NCBI GenBank assembly: GCA_010024525.1
Contig: RGGS01000078.1
Location: 1 to 6,450, forward strand
Reading direction: 5' to 3'
DNA from: Verrucomicrobiota bacterium
Lineage (GTDB): Bacteria; Verrucomicrobiota; Verrucomicrobiia; Methylacidiphilales; Verrucolacustridaceae
DNA: 6,450 nucleotides
The notes under the pieces are model-generated. The model was given only the letters and a program-made list of their open reading frames with translations, made no database searches and was not told where the DNA came from. The position numbers were made by a program, and so were the translations under genes. Shown piece after piece: positions 5,773-6,450 of the stretch; position 1 is the first letter of the stretch, and every line of letters starts with the position of its first letter.

Positions 5773-6183
5773 TTGGTCAAAATCAACGTCCGATACGGTG
5801 GGCAGCTCCACTGCACGGCGGTGCATGGACCGTCGGGCCGGGTCCTGGAGACAGACGCTCCGGTCGATAACGAAGGGAAAGGAGAAAGTTTTTCCCCCAC
5901 GGATCTGGTGGCCACCGCTTTGGCGGCCTGCATGGCCACCATCATGGGCATCGTGGCCAAACGACATGCCGTGGACCTCGAGGGGATGGAGGTGGTCACC
6001 ACCAAGGAAATGAGCACCGACACACCGCGCCGCATTGTTGCACTGAAATCGAAAATCACGGTGCCGCTCCCGGGAAATCATCCGCAAAGAAAATTATTGG
6101 AGGCGGGTGCATTGGGATGTCCGGTGCACCATAGCCTGGATCCACGGATCGATAAGTCGGTCGAGTTTGTTTGGAAAACGTAA
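5773..6183 (+). CDS. OsmC family protein
   Basis: A 136-residue OsmC/Ohr-superfamily protein. OsmC and Ohr enzymes are small cytoplasmic dimers that use two Cys to reduce organic hydroperoxides. Here the two expected Cys are present: Cys53 in ALAACMATIMG at the start of the central helix and Cys116 in GCPVHHSL. Also visible are Gly/Pro-rich HGPSGRVLETDAP (about 18-30), GESFSPTDL (37-45), and the conserved LKSKITVPLPG strand. The length matches the YhfA/OsmC-like branch rather than Ohr. The start is TTG at 5773, supported by AAGG about 8 nt upstream and by similarity beginning at VKINVRY; no ATG or GTG lies nearby in frame. It follows the membrane protein by 12 nt. The substrate is unknown, and many members of this branch are uncharacterised. 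Confidence 0.92.
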   Translation: MVKINVRYGGQLHCTAVHGPSGRVLETDAPVDNEGKGESFSPTDLVATALAACMATIMGIVAKRHAVDLEGMEVVTTKEMSTDTPRRIVALKSKITVPLPGNHPQRKLLEAGALGCPVHHSLDPRIDKSVEFVWKT

Positions 6184-6261
6184 GTATCGCGGCTCGCCAG
6201 CGGCGTGTTCCCGGATGACTGGCTCATTCTGATTCCCCTCGCAAAAGTGCCAAAGTAGTTT

Positions 6262-6267
6262 TATGCT
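6262..6267 (+). promoter_or_regulatory. Possible -10 element for the tRNA gene
   Basis: TATGCT ends 11 nt before the tRNA 5' end, allowing transcription to start a few bases upstream of the mature tRNA. No clear -35 hexamer is found 16-18 nt further upstream (TCGCAA is the nearest), so this is a weak call. Confidence 0.3.
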
Positions 6268-6278
6268 TTTCTGTTCAA

Positions 6279-6365
6279 GGACAGGTGCCGGAGCGGTCTA
6301 TCGGGCACGCCTGGAAAGCGTGTGTTGGTGAAAGCCAACCGAGGGTTCGAATCCCTCCCTGTCCG
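6279..6365 (+). tRNA. tRNA-Ser (anticodon GGA)
   Basis: An 87-nt class II tRNA. The acceptor stem is GGACAGG with CCTGTCC (6279-6285, 6358-6364) and discriminator G at 6365. The anticodon stem is CACGC/GCGTG (6306-6310, 6318-6322) with loop CTGGAAA, so the anticodon GGA (6313-6315) reads UCC and UCU serine codons. The long variable arm GTTGG...CCAAC is typical of serine tRNAs, and the T arm GAGGG-TTCGAAT-CCCTC (6341-6357) is canonical. The next bases after the discriminator are CAG, so CCA is not encoded and must be added by nucleotidyltransferase. Confidence 0.97.
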
Positions 6366-6391
6366 CAGCGTCAGCGAGGACAGGGTTTTTT
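6357..6391 (+). terminator. Intrinsic terminator overlapping the tRNA 3' end
   Basis: CCCTGTCC (6357-6364), which is the 3' acceptor strand plus the last T-stem base of the tRNA, pairs perfectly over 8 bp with GGACAGGG (6378-6385), directly followed by six T (6386-6391). The loop is 13 nt. The right arm repeats the first seven bases of the tRNA, so the terminator hairpin and the acceptor stem compete for the same strand. Confidence 0.8.
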
Positions 6392-6450
6392 AACTGCCGG
6401 AGGCGAAGTCAGGATGGGTCAGGGGCGGGTTTTTTGGGGACCAATCCCTC

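Noticed and set aside
5340..6059. 239-codon minus-strand frame opposite the HpsJ-like and OsmC genes
   Set aside because: It spans two good plus-strand genes and their junction, and has no recognisable domain.
6378..6385. GGACAGGG as an attachment-site repeat of an element integrated at the tRNA
   Set aside because: It repeats the 5' end of the tRNA, not the 3' end used by most integrases, is only 7-8 bp long, and is fully explained as the right arm of a terminator followed by six T.
6392..6450. Second T-rich stretch after GGGGCGGG (T-run near 6431-6436)
   Set aside because: No convincing stem precedes the T-run, and the region is cut off by the window edge; nothing can be supported here.

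Overview
The window looks like chromosomal DNA from a GC-rich Gram-negative bacterium, most plausibly of the Verrucomicrobiota/Planctomycetota group. The main clue is the DUF1800-DUF1501 gene pair, with a Tat-type signal on the DUF1501 protein, next to a P-II/glutamine synthetase cluster. This assignment is inferred from protein flavour and gene content, not from a database search. Apart from the serine tRNA, which has no integrase nearby, I see no mobile element, CRISPR array or phage gene.

Layout. (1) Positions 1-1955, plus strand: a nitrogen-assimilation cluster with two tandem P-II signalling proteins (the first cut by the window edge) followed by glutamine synthetase. Between the P-II genes lies a GC-rich segment that can form two mutually exclusive hairpins. 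Glutamine synthetase lacks about 68 N-terminal residues. A well-placed ribosome binding site and ATG survive, but they now lead into the wrong frame. (2) Positions 1982-2018: a perfect 13-bp hairpin with a GAAA loop, lying between convergent genes. (3) Positions 2039-4885, minus strand: a two-gene operon, DUF1800 first and Tat-exported DUF1501 second, 10 nt apart. The DUF1800 5' end is also damaged: a typical N-terminus is out of frame with the rest, the junction is a run of ten C (coding sense), and the usual N-terminal segment seems to be missing. (4) Positions 4886-5076: a divergent intergenic region with two abutting hairpins. (5) Positions 5077-6183, plus strand: a membrane/coiled-coil protein resembling the HpsJ family, then an OsmC-family protein 12 nt downstream. 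(6) Positions 6279-6391: tRNA-Ser(GGA) with a terminator whose left arm is the 3' acceptor strand of the tRNA itself.

How the genes work together. P-II proteins sense 2-oxoglutarate, ATP/ADP and, through the uridylylation cascade, glutamine. Next to glnA they normally adjust glutamine synthetase supply and activity. DUF1800 and DUF1501 are a recurrent pair of unknown function, with at least the DUF1501 partner exported folded by Tat. The HpsJ-like/OsmC pair has no obvious joint role.

The most notable points are two independent out-of-frame losses at the 5' ends of glnA and the DUF1800 gene (real decay or assembly error, which the sequence alone cannot settle), the P-II duplication with a conversion-like mosaic, the alternative hairpins between the P-II genes, and the tRNA/terminator overlap. 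I do not see convincing evidence of a wholly new system.
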